Below, in pieces: positions 1-10,805 of a stretch of 20,835 nucleotides of DNA (within the stretch, counting starts at the first letter, position 1; each line of letters starts with the position of its first letter). The notes beneath the pieces were generated by a model. That model did no database searches. It was not told the DNA's origin and worked only from the letters and a program-made list of their open reading frames with translations. The DNA is from DATHWB01 sp040902855. GTDB taxonomy: Bacteria; Actinomycetota; Acidimicrobiia; Spongiisociales; ZC4RG35. Location: positions 1 to 20,835 of the forward strand of contig JBBDWN010000099.1 in NCBI GenBank assembly GCA_040902855.1. Direction: 5' to 3'. Both the position numbers and the translations under genes were made by a program.

Positions 1-2610
1 CTTCCGAAGATCATGGCGCTCGAACTGTTCAAGCCGTTCGTGATGAAGCGTCTCGTCGACCTCGACCTGGCCCAGAACATCAAGTCGGCCAAGCGCATGG
101 TGGAACGCCAACGCCCGCAGGTGTGGGACGTCCTCGGTGAGGTCATCCAGGAACACCCGGTGCTGTTGAACCGTGCTCCCACCCTCCACCGTCTGGGAAT
201 CCAGGCGTTCGAGCCGGTGCTCGTCGAAGGCAAGGCCATCCAGATCCACCCGCTCGTCTGTGAGGCGTTCAACGCCGACTTCGACGGAGACCAGATGGCC
301 GTCCACCTGCCGCTGTCCGCCGAAGCTCAGGCCGAAGCCCGGATCCTCATGCTGTCGACCAACAACGTGCTGCGTCCGGCGTCCGGTCGCCCGATCGTCA
401 CGCCTTCACAGGACATGGTCATCGGCATGTACTACCTCTCCGAACGGGAGGAAGACGCCAAGGGCGCAGGGCGTAATTTCAGTTCGATCGACGAGGCTGT
501 CATGGCCTACGACATCGGTGAACTGTCGCTGCACGCCCCGATCAAGCTCCGCGTCGGCAATCTTGCAGGCGATCCGGAGATGCATGCGGACCTGATGGAC
601 TCGGCGGGCAAACTGTTGACCCCCGAGCCGATCGACGGGCTGAAGCTGCACGAGACAACCCTCGGCCGGGCCCTGATCAATACGGCCCTTCCCGAGGCGT
701 TCCCGTACGTCGAGGCTGTGATCATCAAGTCTGATATCGGTCGGCTCATCGAAGTGATCATCGAGCGGTTCCCGCGCTCTGCCGTCGCCGAAACCCTCGA
801 CAACATCAAGTCGCTGGGATTCAAATTCGCCACCAAGGCCGGACTGACGATCGCGCTGGACGACGTGAAGACTCCGCCGGACAAGGTTCAGATCCTCGCC
901 GAGTACGAGGCCAGGGCCGACAAGGTGCAGACGAACTACAACAAGGGTGTCGTCACCGAGGACGAGCGTCGCCAGGAACTCATCGAGATCTGGACCGAGG
1001 CCACCGATCGGGTCAAGGACGCCATGATCGCCAACATGAAGAACGAGAAGTTCAACTCGGTCGACATGATGGTGGGCTCCGGTGCCCGCGGGAACATCAA
1101 CCAGATCAAGCAGATCGCCGGCATGCGTGGCCTCGTGGCCAACCCGAAGGGTGACATCATCCCGCGGCCGATCATCTCGAACTTCCGCGAAGGTTTGTCC
1201 GTTCTGGAGTACTTCATCTCCACCCACGGTGCCCGCAAGGGTCTGGCCGACACCGCGCTGCGTACTGCCGACTCCGGTTATCTGACCCGACGGCTCGTGG
1301 ACGTGTCCCAGGAGCTCATCATCGTCGATGAGGACTGTGGGACCGACCGCGGGATCTTCATCAGCCTGTTGGACGACCGTGGCAACGTGATCCGCAACCT
1401 GCGGTCCCGTATCTACGGACGAATCCTCGCCGATGACGTGAAGATCGAGAAGAAGCTGCTGGAAACGGCGATCGGCGACAAGGTCAAGGCCAACACCATG
1501 GTCGACACCAAAGCGCTGCACGCCATCGAGGCCAGCGCCAAGGAGATCGGTCGGGTGCGTGTGCGCTCCGTGCTCACTTGCGACGCCAAGGTCGGCATCT
1601 GCCAGAGCTGTTACGGCCTGAGTCTGGCAACCGGTCGCAACGTCGAAGTCGGCGAGGCTGTCGGGATCATGGCGGCCCAGTCGATCGGCGAGCCGGGAAC
1701 CCAGTTGACGATGCGTACCTTCCACACCGGCGGTGTGGCCGGGGACGACATCACCCAGGGTCTGCCCCGTGTGGTCGAGCTGTTCGAGGCTCGCACACCC
1801 AAGGGCAAGGCCATCCTCGCCGAGGTCGGCGGTCCTGTGAAGATCGTCGACGACGAAGAGGGCCGTCGGGTCGCCATCGAGACGAAGGAAGGCGACGTCG
1901 AGTACAAGATCTCTCGCCGTGCCCGCCTCCTCGTCGAGACCGGTGACATCGTCGAGCCGGGGCATCAGCTCACGGTCGGTCCGTTGGACCCGAAGGAAGT
2001 CCTCGAGATTCGCGGCGTCCGTGCCTGCCAGCAGTACCTGGTGGACCAGGTGCAGGAGGTCTACCGGTCACAGGGCGTGGAGATCCACGACAAGCACATC
2101 GAGCTGATCGTCCGTCAGATGCTCCGCCGTGTGCGAGTGGTCTCGGCCAACGATTCGGACTTCCTCCCGTCCGAGCTCATCGACGATCTCACGTTCAAGG
2201 AGATCAACAAGGGCCTTGTGCAGGACACCAAGCAACCCGCCGAGGGTCGCCCGGAGTTGATGGGCATCACGAAGGCCTCGTTGGCCACCGAGTCGTGGTT
2301 GTCGGCGGCTTCGTTCCAGGAGACGACGAGGGTGTTGACCGACGCAGCCATCCAGGGCAAGTCGGACTACATGCGTGGTCTGAAGGAGAACGTGATCATC
2401 GGCAAGCTGATTCCGGCCGGAACCGGCTCGATGGCCTACCAACCGCTGCAGCCCGTACTCCCGGGTGCGACCACCGTGTCGCTCGAGGGCCTGCTGGGCG
2501 GCGACGGGACATACGCCGGAAGCACCGACGAGACGCTGCCGGAGAACCCGGCCGAGTGGCTCGCCTCGCTAGGCGCCCCCAAACCACCCCCCTCCGACGA
2601 GGAGGAGTAA
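1..2610 (+). CDS. rpoC: RNA polymerase subunit beta' (RpoC), 5'-truncated by window edge
   Basis: This is the catalytic largest subunit of RNA polymerase. The reading frame is open from base 1, so the start lies upstream; roughly the first 370 residues seem to be missing, judged from where the active-site motif falls in complete proteins. The Mg-binding NADFDGDQM motif is encoded at 271-297. Further on are the bridge helix (GARKGLADTALRTADSGYLT, about 1231-1290), the zinc-site cysteines (DCGT near 1333, then CX6CX2C near 1580-1610) and the trigger loop (MAAQSIGEPGTQLTMRTFHT, about 1669-1728). The protein ends in an acidic tail PPPSDEEE. Two hairpins follow the stop. The usual rpsL-rpsG-fusA genes do not follow; catabolic genes do. 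The identification is certain. Confidence 0.99.
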   Translation, partial: LPKIMALELFKPFVMKRLVDLDLAQNIKSAKRMVERQRPQVWDVLGEVIQEHPVLLNRAPTLHRLGIQAFEPVLVEGKAIQIHPLVCEAFNADFDGDQMAVHLPLSAEAQAEARILMLSTNNVLRPASGRPIVTPSQDMVIGMYYLSEREEDAKGAGRNFSSIDEAVMAYDIGELSLHAPIKLRVGNLAGDPEMHADLMDSAGKLLTPEPIDGLKLHETTLGRALINTALPEAFPYVEAVIIKSDIGRLIEVIIERFPRSAVAETLDNIKSLGFKFATKAGLTIALDDVKTPPDKVQILAEYEARADKVQTNYNKGVVTEDERRQELIEIWTEATDRVKDAMIANMKNEKFNSVDMMVGSGARGNINQIKQIAGMRGLVANPKGDIIPRPIISNFREGLSVLEYFISTHGARKGLADTALRTADSGYLTRRLVDVSQELIIVDEDCGTDRGIFISLLDDRGNVIRNLRSRIYGRILADDVKIEKKLLETAIGDKVKANTMVDTKALHAIEASAKEIGRVRVRSVLTCDAKVGICQSCYGLSLATGRNVEVGEAVGIMAAQSIGEPGTQLTMRTFHTGGVAGDDITQGLPRVVELFEARTPKGKAILAEVGGPVKIVDDEEGRRVAIETKEGDVEYKISRRARLLVETGDIVEPGHQLTVGPLDPKEVLEIRGVRACQQYLVDQVQEVYRSQGVEIHDKHIELIVRQMLRRVRVVSANDSDFLPSELIDDLTFKEINKGLVQDTKQPAEGRPELMGITKASLATESWLSAASFQETTRVLTDAAIQGKSDYMRGLKENVIIGKLIPAGTGSMAYQPLQPVLPGATTVSLEGLLGGDGTYAGSTDETLPENPAEWLASLGAPKPPPSDEEE

Positions 2611-2631
2611 AACCCAAACCCAGGGTTCAGG

Positions 2632-2651
2632 ACCACCTATACGGTGGTTTT
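2632..2651 (+). terminator. Intrinsic terminator after rpoC
   Basis: A perfect 6-bp stem, ACCACC (2632-2637) and GGTGGT (2643-2648), encloses the loop TATAC and runs into TTTT. It starts 22 bases after the rpoC stop codon. The stem is short, so it may act together with the stronger hairpin that follows. Confidence 0.75.
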
Positions 2652-2668
2652 CGCGCCACAGAACGACG

Positions 2669-2698
2669 GAAGGCCGGGCCTCGCGGGGCCCGGCCTTC
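2669..2698 (+). terminator. Strong GC-rich hairpin, second rpoC terminator
   Basis: The 12-base arms GAAGGCCGGGCC (2669-2680) and GGCCCGGCCTTC (2687-2698) pair perfectly around a six-base loop. Only TTC/TA follows, so the T tract is weak. It ends 13 bases before the start codon of the next gene, which separates rpoBC transcription from that gene. Confidence 0.75.
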
Positions 2699-2711
2699 TA
2701 CGATCCCTGTC
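2699..2711 (+). promoter_or_regulatory. Putative leaderless -10 element for the PLP enzyme pair
   Basis: TACGAT (2699-2704, a TANNNT -10 match) is followed by 7 bases and then ATG at 2712. There is no Shine-Dalgarno sequence between the rpoC terminator hairpin and this ATG. This spacing is typical of leaderless actinobacterial transcripts that start at or next to the start codon. No good -35 is visible because the hairpin occupies that place. Confidence 0.45.
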
Positions 2712-4177
<1,466 letters not shown>

Positions 4178-4181
<4 letters not shown>

Positions 4182-5401
4182 CCGACCCGGTTCCGGCCAA
4201 TCCGTTCATCCGGTATCGCACCCGTCTCGACTCGTATGCCATCGCGCGGGCAAGGGGCTGGTCCGACGACGAGTTCGTTGCGCTGGTCGGTCGGCTCGAC
4301 GATGCGATCGCGGGGGTCGCCGGTCATGGGTTCGTTTCCACTCCCACGCGCACTGTCCCTCGGCTGGCGGACGCACTTGGAGTGGAAGCGACCGTCCATG
4401 TGAAGGATGAGACCGGAAACGTCGGAGGATCGCACAAGGCGCGCCACTTGTTCGGTGTGATGCTGCATCTGGCGGTGACTGATGACCAACAAGGCGAGTT
4501 GGCGATCGCGTCGTGCGGTAACGCCGCGGTGGCGGCTGCCACGCTGGCCCGGGCCGTCCGGCGACCGCTGCGAGTCTTCATCCCCGTCTGGGCCGACCCG
4601 GTGGTCGTCGAGCTTCTCAAGTCGTTGGACGCCCGGGTCGAAGTCGCCGAGCGTCGGGCTGGTGAGCACGGTGATCCTGCCTATCTTCGCTTCGTCGAGG
4701 CGGTCGGATCGGGAGCCGTCCCATTCTCGGTTCAGGGTTCGTCGACTCCGACGACGATCGACGGGGGAAGGACGATCGGTTGGGAGCTGGCGGACCAGAT
4801 CGCCGACACTCCAGGACGGGTCCGGCTCTTCGTCCAGATCGGCGGTGGCGCTCTCGCCTCGGCGGCGTGGAAGGGTCTGCGGGAGGGTCGACCGAGTACT
4901 CCGGTGGTGTTGCACGCGGTGCAGGTCGAGGCCTGTGCCCCGCTGCCGCGGGCGTGGAGACTCGTCACCGACGATCTGGCGTCGGACCTCTCGTTGGACA
5001 TACCGGACAGACCGGCGGCCAGGGCGGGGTTGCTCGAGGGCCGCGCCACCGAGGCACACCGACTGATGTCCGAACACGTTGACCGGTACATGCGGCCGTG
5101 GGATCCGGTGGGGTCCTCGGCTGCCACCGGCATCCTCGACGACGTGACCTACGACTGGCGGACCGTGGCCGGACCGATGATCGAGGGCGGCGGGTGGCCG
5201 GTCGTCGTCACCGAAAGCCAGATCCTCGAGGCCAACCGACTCGGTCGAGAGCACACGGGGATCGATGTGGACCCCACCGGCACCGCCGGACTCGCCGGGT
5301 TACTCGAACGGTCGACTCGGGACACGATCGAACGGGACGATCAGGTCGTCCTTCTCTTCACCGGGATTCGCCGGAGTCAGGGTCCGCCGGACGCCGGATG
5401 A
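4178..5401 (+). CDS. PLP-dependent fold-type II enzyme, threonine synthase/dehydratase-like
   Basis: A 407-residue protein starting at a GTG that overlaps the upstream stop. KDETGNVGGSHKARH (76-90) holds the probable PLP lysine K87, ASCGNAAVA (111-119) is the substrate loop, and QIGGGALASA (220-229) is the phosphate-binding loop. The C-terminal DVDPTGTAGLAGLL matches the conserved PTG-A-LAGL segment of threonine synthases and serine/threonine dehydratases. The substrate cannot be read from the sequence. Elimination of ammonia from a hydroxy- or diamino acid is plausible, as with 2,3-diaminopropionate ammonia-lyase. It is co-translated with the preceding PLP enzyme, and the two might form a heteromer. 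The last 44 bases overlap, tail to tail, the MFS gene on the other strand. Confidence 0.8.
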
Positions 5402-6548
5402 ACGGGATGGCCGCAGCCGTCAGCACCGCCCCTCCGAGCACCGGGATAGCCCGGGAGCCGGTCGCCGACGCGATGACTCCGGCGAGTGTCGGGCCGATCG
5501 CCCCGATGACCATGAAGACCAGCGAGAGCAGTCCCATCGCGGTGCCGAGGCTCGAGGCACCGAACACCAGTCGGGTGTGCATCCCTTGGAGTGGCGACGA
5601 AGCCCCGATGCCGAACCCTGCGACCACCGCGAAGCCGGCCGCCACGAGCGACGATCCGGCGAAGGCCAGCAGCACCGCACCGACCGCGATCGAGCCGTAG
5701 GAAAGTCGGAGCGCTCCCGTCGTCTCCAGCCGGTTCACGATCTGCATGAGCGGGAGTCGGCCGCCGAGTTGGGCGAAGCCCCGGAACGCAGCCCAGAACG
5801 ACGCCGCGCCGAGCCCGAGACCTGCGGCTGTCATCGCCGGCACCTGATACACGAGGATGGTGGCGACGCCCATTCCGACCAGACCCTGGGCGACGACGAA
5901 ACGGCGCGCCACGGAGGATCGGAGCGACTGCCGCAACTCCGGCCAGATCGGCGGGCGGCGCGAGGCCTCGACCGAGCGCGTGTCGATACTCAGAGCTCCG
6001 ATCACCAGCGTTGCGATGGCGGTCGCCGTCGTTGCTCGCAACGTGACTCTCCAGTCGGTCGCTTCCACCAGCCATGCGGTCACCGGGATGTAGATGGCGC
6101 TTGCGAACGCTCCCCAGATGGTGAGGACGGCGATCGCCCGGGTCGCCCCTTCCGGGCTGACCCGCACCGCTGCCGTCTGTGTCACGTGATAGAAGCCGAG
6201 GGCCCCGAACGAACCGCCCCCGGCGGCGCAGGCGAGCGCGAAGACGGCAAGGGACGTGGTGGCGGTGGCGACGGCGAACGAACCGGCGCCGATCGCGGCC
6301 GCCAGGCCGAAAACCAGTCGGCTCCCATGCCGGTCGAGCAGCCATCCCCCGAGAACCGATCCGAGCCCGGCCACCATCGACGAGGCGCCGAATGCCGCCG
6401 TGAGGCTCGCCTCGCTCCACCCTGTGTCGGCGATGATCGGGTCGAGGAGCACTCCGAAGCCGTAGTACCACGACCCGTACACGCTGATCGTGATGAATCC
6501 GAGGACGCCAATCCGGACCTTCGGGATGGGAGGCTTGGTGCTGACCAC
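5358..6548 (-). CDS. MFS transporter (monocarboxylate/OFA-like)
   Basis: A 396-residue hydrophobic inner-membrane protein with about 12 predicted membrane segments. The first segments carry SVYGSWYYGFGVLLDPII and a GW(S)E stretch typical of the monocarboxylate/oxalate-formate branch, and the MFS loop motif is GGWLLDRHGSRLVF (67-80). It starts at GTG 6548; an in-frame TAG four codons upstream rules out a longer product, and no Shine-Dalgarno is visible. It lies 50 bases after the Moco subunit gene and is the last gene of the minus operon. It probably imports the substrate or exports an organic-acid product of the pathway. The 3' end overlaps the convergent PLP gene by 44 bases. Confidence 0.85.
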   Translation of the reverse strand: MVSTKPPIPKVRIGVLGFITISVYGSWYYGFGVLLDPIIADTGWSEASLTAAFGASSMVAGLGSVLGGWLLDRHGSRLVFGLAAAIGAGSFAVATATTSLAVFALACAAGGGSFGALGFYHVTQTAAVRVSPEGATRAIAVLTIWGAFASAIYIPVTAWLVEATDWRVTLRATTATAIATLVIGALSIDTRSVEASRRPPIWPELRQSLRSSVARRFVVAQGLVGMGVATILVYQVPAMTAAGLGLGAASFWAAFRGFAQLGGRLPLMQIVNRLETTGALRLSYGSIAVGAVLLAFAGSSLVAAGFAVVAGFGIGASSPLQGMHTRLVFGASSLGTAMGLLSLVFMVIGAIGPTLAGVIASATGSRAIPVLGGAVLTAAAIPFIRRPADPDSGESR

Positions 6549-6598
6549 GGGGGCAGGCTAGAAGTCGCGCTCCGCGAGGGGGGTCGTCGCCGCCGCCC

Positions 6599-8830
6599 TC
6601 AGGAAACGCCTGCTGCCCGCAGGCTGGCTTGGACTCGGCTCGGGGTGAGCGGGAACCCGTCGATCCAGACACCGGTGGCGTCGTGGATGGCCGCCACCAC
6701 CGCCGGTGCAACGGGGATGAACGGCATCTCGGCCATCCCCCGCACTCCCCATGGACCTCGCGGGTCGGGATGTTCGACGAGGATCGGGTCGACCCGACCG
6801 GGTATGTCGCCGATCCCCGGAATCAGATAGGCGGAGAAGCGGGGGTTCGTGATCCGCCCGTCCTTCAGTTGGAGATCCTCTGACAGCGTGTACCCCGCCG
6901 CCTGGACCACGCCCCCCTCGATCTGGCCGACGACGAGCGCCGGGTTGATCGCCTTTCCCACGTCGTCCGCGCACACGACCCGGTCGATTCGCACTTGGCC
7001 GGTGTCGATGTCCACCGACACGTCGATCGCTTCGGCGACGTAGCCGTACGCAAAGTTGGGCTGGCCAGTCCCGTCCTCCGGGTCGAGAGTCTGCGTGGGT
7101 GGCGGCACGAATCGGAACTCGCCGACTGCGGGGCGGTCGCCGTCGAGCCAGCGCTTGGATGCCTCTTCGACCGCGCCGAGGATCGAGTTGCCCGCCATCC
7201 ACGTCATCCGTGACGCCGACACCGAGCCGGAGTCGCCACTCGTTGCCGTATCCGAGAAAAACGCTCGGACCCGGTCGGGTTCCACTCCGGCGGCCTCCGC
7301 CGTCATCTGCACCAGTGCGGTGTGCGCTCCCTGCCCGACTTCGGCCGCACCGTGGAACAGTTCCGCCCACTCGACGGAGTCCTCGCCGTGGAGCACCACT
7401 GTGGCATCGCACTTTTCCGGAAAGCCGAACGAGAATCCCACGTTCTTGTACGCGCAGGCGAAGCCGCGGCCCCGGCGAATACGAGACTCGTCTGGGGGAA
7501 GCGAGGCGAACGAGGGGATCGGCTTCGGTTCGTACGGCTCGGCCGCTCCGGCCGCGGCCGCCTCGATCACTTCGACCAGCGACACGCCGGGAGGCATCTC
7601 CGCCTGAGTGATTCCTCTCGATCCTTCGACGAGGGCGTTCTTCAACCGCAGTTCGACCGGATCCATGTCGAGTGCCCGGGCGAGCTTGTTCATCTGCGAT
7701 TCGGCGACGAAGGCTCCCTGCGGCGCGCCGAACCCGCGGAACGCCCCTGCGGGCACGGTGTTCGTGTAGACGGCGATCGAGTCGATGCGGGCGTTGGGCA
7801 CCTCGTAGGGTCCCGCCACGCACAGGTGCATGTTCCCCAGCACCTTGTTGGTCGTGTAGTTGTAGGCCCCCGAGTCGAGGAATCCGTCGACTTCGACCGC
7901 GGTGATGAGCCCATCGCGAGTGGCGCCGAGGCGGGCATGGATTCTGCCGCGGTGACGCTTGTGATGCCCGACGATCGACTCCTCGCGCGACCACACCGAT
8001 CGAACCGGTCGGCGGATTCCCTGGGCCGCCAGTTTCATGACTGCTGCCGCCAACACGATCTGCAGCGACATGTCTTCGCGTCCGCCGAACGCTCCGCCGA
8101 CGGCCGGATAGACGATTCGCACTCGATCTTCGGGAAGGTCGAGTGCGTGGCAGACCTGACCGACATCCTCGTACGTCCACTGGCCGCCGATCTCGACGGT
8201 CACCCGGTCCTCGTCGTCGAGATAGGCGGTGGCAGCCTCCGGTTGCAGGTAGGCATGCTCTTGATGGGGCACGTCATAGGTTCCCTCGACGACGACTTCG
8301 GCGGCGGCCCACCCGGCGTCGATGTCGCCCTTTCGGATCTTCATGTGGTGGTAGCCGTTGGTGTCCTTGCCGTTCTCGGGGTGGAGGATCGGGGCACCTT
8401 CGGCGAGTGCGGTGTCGATGTCACCGAGGATCGGGAGCTCATCCCACACGGCAACCAGCGCCGCCGCACCGGCTCGTGCGGCGGACTCCGACTCGGCGAC
8501 GATCACGGCGAGGTGGTCGGCCTCCCAACGGGAGATGTCACAGGCGACGTTCGACCGGCCCGTGTGCTCGATGCCGATCAGCACCGGCTGGTCGTACATG
8601 GTCAGCCCGTATTCGTTGACCGGGATGTCGGCGGCGGTCACCACTTCGACCACGCCCGGCACGGCGAGTGCGGCAGAGACGTCGAAGGACACGAGCCGTG
8701 CGTGCGGCTGGTCGGTGAACACCACGAATGCGGTGAGAACATCCGGTCGGTGGATGTCGGCGGGGTAGCGGGCGTCGCCGGTGACCTTGTCGTGTGCGTC
8801 GATCCGGAGGTGGGGAGTGCCGATGCTCAC
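6599..8830 (-). CDS. Xanthine dehydrogenase family, Moco-binding large subunit
   Basis: A 743-residue molybdopterin-cytosine-dinucleotide-type hydroxylase subunit. Seen motifs are GGAFGGRED (245-253), AFRGFGAPQ (363-371), AEVGQGAHT (496-504) and GVRGMAEMP (695-703). E701 matches the catalytic glutamate, but the usual GxGE is GMAE here. The family hydroxylates N-heterocycles or aldehydes with water and passes electrons through [2Fe-2S] clusters to FAD. The start is the GTG at 8830, which overlaps the stop of the FAD/Fe-S gene (GTGA); the frame further upstream only shadows that gene. It pairs with the FAD/[2Fe-2S] protein encoded before it. A purine or hydantoin-like substrate is suggested by the neighbouring guanine-deaminase-like and carbamoylase genes but is not proven. 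Confidence 0.93.
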   Translation of the reverse strand: MSIGTPHLRIDAHDKVTGDARYPADIHRPDVLTAFVVFTDQPHARLVSFDVSAALAVPGVVEVVTAADIPVNEYGLTMYDQPVLIGIEHTGRSNVACDISRWEADHLAVIVAESESAARAGAAALVAVWDELPILGDIDTALAEGAPILHPENGKDTNGYHHMKIRKGDIDAGWAAAEVVVEGTYDVPHQEHAYLQPEAATAYLDDEDRVTVEIGGQWTYEDVGQVCHALDLPEDRVRIVYPAVGGAFGGREDMSLQIVLAAAVMKLAAQGIRRPVRSVWSREESIVGHHKRHRGRIHARLGATRDGLITAVEVDGFLDSGAYNYTTNKVLGNMHLCVAGPYEVPNARIDSIAVYTNTVPAGAFRGFGAPQGAFVAESQMNKLARALDMDPVELRLKNALVEGSRGITQAEMPPGVSLVEVIEAAAAGAAEPYEPKPIPSFASLPPDESRIRRGRGFACAYKNVGFSFGFPEKCDATVVLHGEDSVEWAELFHGAAEVGQGAHTALVQMTAEAAGVEPDRVRAFFSDTATSGDSGSVSASRMTWMAGNSILGAVEEASKRWLDGDRPAVGEFRFVPPPTQTLDPEDGTGQPNFAYGYVAEAIDVSVDIDTGQVRIDRVVCADDVGKAINPALVVGQIEGGVVQAAGYTLSEDLQLKDGRITNPRFSAYLIPGIGDIPGRVDPILVEHPDPRGPWGVRGMAEMPFIPVAPAVVAAIHDATGVWIDGFPLTPSRVQASLRAAGVS

Positions 8831-10245
8831 GAGCGCATCCGTTCGGCCGCGGTGTGGACTGCCTTGATGATCGGGTAGTAGCCGGTACAGCGGCACAGGT
8901 TGCCTGACATGGCGACTTCGACTTCGTCCGTCGTCGGCGAGTCCTTCTCCTCCAAGAGTTTGGCGCCCGACATCAGGAATCCAGGGATGCAGAAGCCGCA
9001 CTGCACTGCGGTCTCGTCGATGAAGGCTTGTTGGAGCGGATGGAGGTCACCGTCGGTGGCGAGACCTTCGATGGTGGTGATCGCGGATCCGTGGGCGCGA
9101 GCCGCCGGCACGAGACACGACATGACTGCGACCCCGTCGAGGAACACCGTGCAGGCGCCGCATTCACCCTCGGCGCAGCCCTCCTTGGTTCCTGTGAGAC
9201 CGACATCGTCGCGCAGCCAGTCCAGGAGGGTCTTCGTGGCCCCTGGGCCTGACACCGGGCGGCCGTTGACATCCGCCTCGACCGGAGTGGTGGCATCGTG
9301 GGAAGTCGTCCCGATGGATGGGCTCGTCGTACGACCGAGGGTCACCGGATCGGACGGAAGCGTGGGAGCGGTTCCCGTGCGGAGCGCACGAAAGGCTCTC
9401 GTCACCATCACCGGGATCGACGTCGACCGATAGGTGGCCGTGGCGCGGACGTCATCGATCGGGGTGACCGCACCGGCCGCGGCATGCGCGAAAGCTTCGA
9501 TGGTGTCGTCGTCGAGAGTCGATCCGATCAGTTGGCCGGCGTCGACTTCGACGATCGTGGGAGCGACGCTCCCGACCGCCAGCCTCGCCGACGTGACCCT
9601 GCCGTCGCTGATCCCGACTGCGGCCGTGAGGTGGACGACCGAGATCGCCTGTGCCTTCCGGTTGCCGAGCTTGAGGAAGACCGCCCGTTCGTCCGGGGCG
9701 AGGGAGCGAAACCGAAGCCGGGCGACGATCTCTCCCGGCCGCAGGAGACTCTTGCGGACGCCCGTGTGGAAGTCAGCGAGGGTGACGGTGCGCTTCCCTT
9801 CGAGGGACACCAGTTCCAACTCGGCGTCGAGCACGCGGAGCGGGGTGATCGTGTCGTTCGCAGGGCTTGCGGTGACGAGGTTCCCGATGACGGTGGCCCG
9901 GTTGCGCAGTTGGGGCGAGCCGATCTCCCAGGAGGCTTGGGCGAGCGGCACGGCATGGTTTCGAATCAATGGTGATCGGACGATGTCGTTGTGGGTGACG
10001 AGTGCTCCGACCGTGATGTGGTCGCCGTCGGCGTCGATGCCGCCGAGGTCGGGGATGCGGGTCAGATCGACAAGGGTGTCGACGCCGGGACGAACTCCGC
10101 GCTCCAACTCGAGGAGCAGGTCGGTCCCCCCCGCAATCACCCTGGCCCGCTCTCCGTGACGGGCCAAGAGGTCGAGTGCTTCCCCGAGCGTGGCCGGCGA
10201 TTCGACCCTCTCGAGCCGAAGCGTGTGACGCTGCACCAGGTGCAT
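8827..10245 (-). CDS. Fused FAD-binding and [2Fe-2S] subunit of molybdenum hydroxylase
   Basis: A 472-residue fusion. Residues 1-290 form a CoxM/XdhB-type FAD domain with VIAGGTDLLLE (37-47) and a GNLVTASPANDT flavin loop (121-132). After a Ser/Thr/Pro-rich linker (about 295-322) comes a CoxS/XdhC-type domain with C357-X4-C362-X2-C365, C377, CGFC (416-419) and CRC (451-453), which ligate two [2Fe-2S] clusters. The order FAD then Fe-S is the reverse of animal xanthine oxidase. The ATG at 10245 shares its A with the deaminase stop (TGATG); the GTGA at its end couples it to the Moco subunit gene. It carries electrons from the Moco subunit to NAD+ or another acceptor. It holds the only hydroxylase-type FAD domain in this window, so it might also serve the fused Fe-S/Moco protein at 14250. 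Confidence 0.92.
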   Translation of the reverse strand: MHLVQRHTLRLERVESPATLGEALDLLARHGERARVIAGGTDLLLELERGVRPGVDTLVDLTRIPDLGGIDADGDHITVGALVTHNDIVRSPLIRNHAVPLAQASWEIGSPQLRNRATVIGNLVTASPANDTITPLRVLDAELELVSLEGKRTVTLADFHTGVRKSLLRPGEIVARLRFRSLAPDERAVFLKLGNRKAQAISVVHLTAAVGISDGRVTSARLAVGSVAPTIVEVDAGQLIGSTLDDDTIEAFAHAAAGAVTPIDDVRATATYRSTSIPVMVTRAFRALRTGTAPTLPSDPVTLGRTTSPSIGTTSHDATTPVEADVNGRPVSGPGATKTLLDWLRDDVGLTGTKEGCAEGECGACTVFLDGVAVMSCLVPAARAHGSAITTIEGLATDGDLHPLQQAFIDETAVQCGFCIPGFLMSGAKLLEEKDSPTTDEVEVAMSGNLCRCTGYYPIIKAVHTAAERMRS

Positions 10246-10805
10246 CAGTTGCTGCGCCCGTTGTATACGACTCCCCCGAGGGCGACATAGTTCGTGAGGA
10301 CGTCCACCCCCGCAGCCCGTTCGATGTCGGTCACGACCTCGATGCCGCGTGTCTCGAGTTGGGTCCTCCAGTCGGCCATCTTCGGCCCCTCGTCGAACCC
10401 GACGGCCCTGGCGTCCTCGTCTCTGGCGCCGGTGAGCAGGCGACGGACGCCCGACCAGGGGACGGCTCCGAAGCACATGGCGCACGGTTCGCACGAACAG
10501 GCCAGCACCATGTGGGGGAGGCCCTCCGCCCCAAGGTCGAAGCTGCCGACAGCCTGGCCTGCGAGGGCGATCGCCACTATCTCGGCGTGGGCGATGGCGG
10601 TATTCGTCGGCACGACCAGGTTCACACCGGCGGCGACGAGTCGTCCAGTATCGATTTCGAAGACGGCCGCCCCGAACGGGCCTCCGGTGTTGTGGTCCAC
10701 GTTCCCTTGGGCGAGTTCGATCGCCAGGCCCACCTGTTCGGAAGGCGTGATTCGAGGGCGGTCGTCAAGGGCGCCGTCGACCCATGAGGGGAGCGTGAAC
10801 ATCAT
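10245..10805 (-). CDS. guaD: Cytidine-deaminase-fold nucleobase deaminase, guanine deaminase-like
   Basis: A 186-residue zinc hydrolase. The zinc/catalytic signature is HAE (73-75) plus SCEPCAMC (104-111), with C108 and C111 as zinc ligands. GGPFGAAVF (41-49) and the AVGFDEG stretch (134-140) resemble Bacillus-type guanine deaminase (GuaD), which converts guanine to xanthine. Guanine fits the adjacent xanthine-dehydrogenase-type enzyme, but other amino-heterocycles (creatinine- or cytosine-like) cannot be excluded. The first ATG overlaps the regulator stop as ATGA; a second ATG three bases on is an alternative. The protein is about 30 residues longer than GuaD, partly through an N-terminal extension. 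It is third in the minus operon. Confidence 0.75.
   Translation of the reverse strand: MMFTLPSWVDGALDDRPRITPSEQVGLAIELAQGNVDHNTGGPFGAAVFEIDTGRLVAAGVNLVVPTNTAIAHAEIVAIALAGQAVGSFDLGAEGLPHMVLACSCEPCAMCFGAVPWSGVRRLLTGARDEDARAVGFDEGPKMADWRTQLETRGIEVVTDIERAAGVDVLTNYVALGGVVYNGRSN

Noticed and set aside
406..1965. 519-codon open frame on the minus strand opposite rpoC
   Set aside because: It is antisense to a certain essential gene, has no recognisable domains, and arises from high-GC codon bias.
7322..8878. 518-codon open frame on the plus strand opposite the Moco subunit
   Set aside because: It is a shadow of a gene with full xanthine dehydrogenase motifs on the other strand.
10246..10494. N-terminal extension of the FAD/Fe-S protein
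   Set aside because: It is arginine-rich, non-homologous, and overlaps the deaminase gene. The ATG at 10245, in a TGATG junction, begins exactly where the FAD domain begins.
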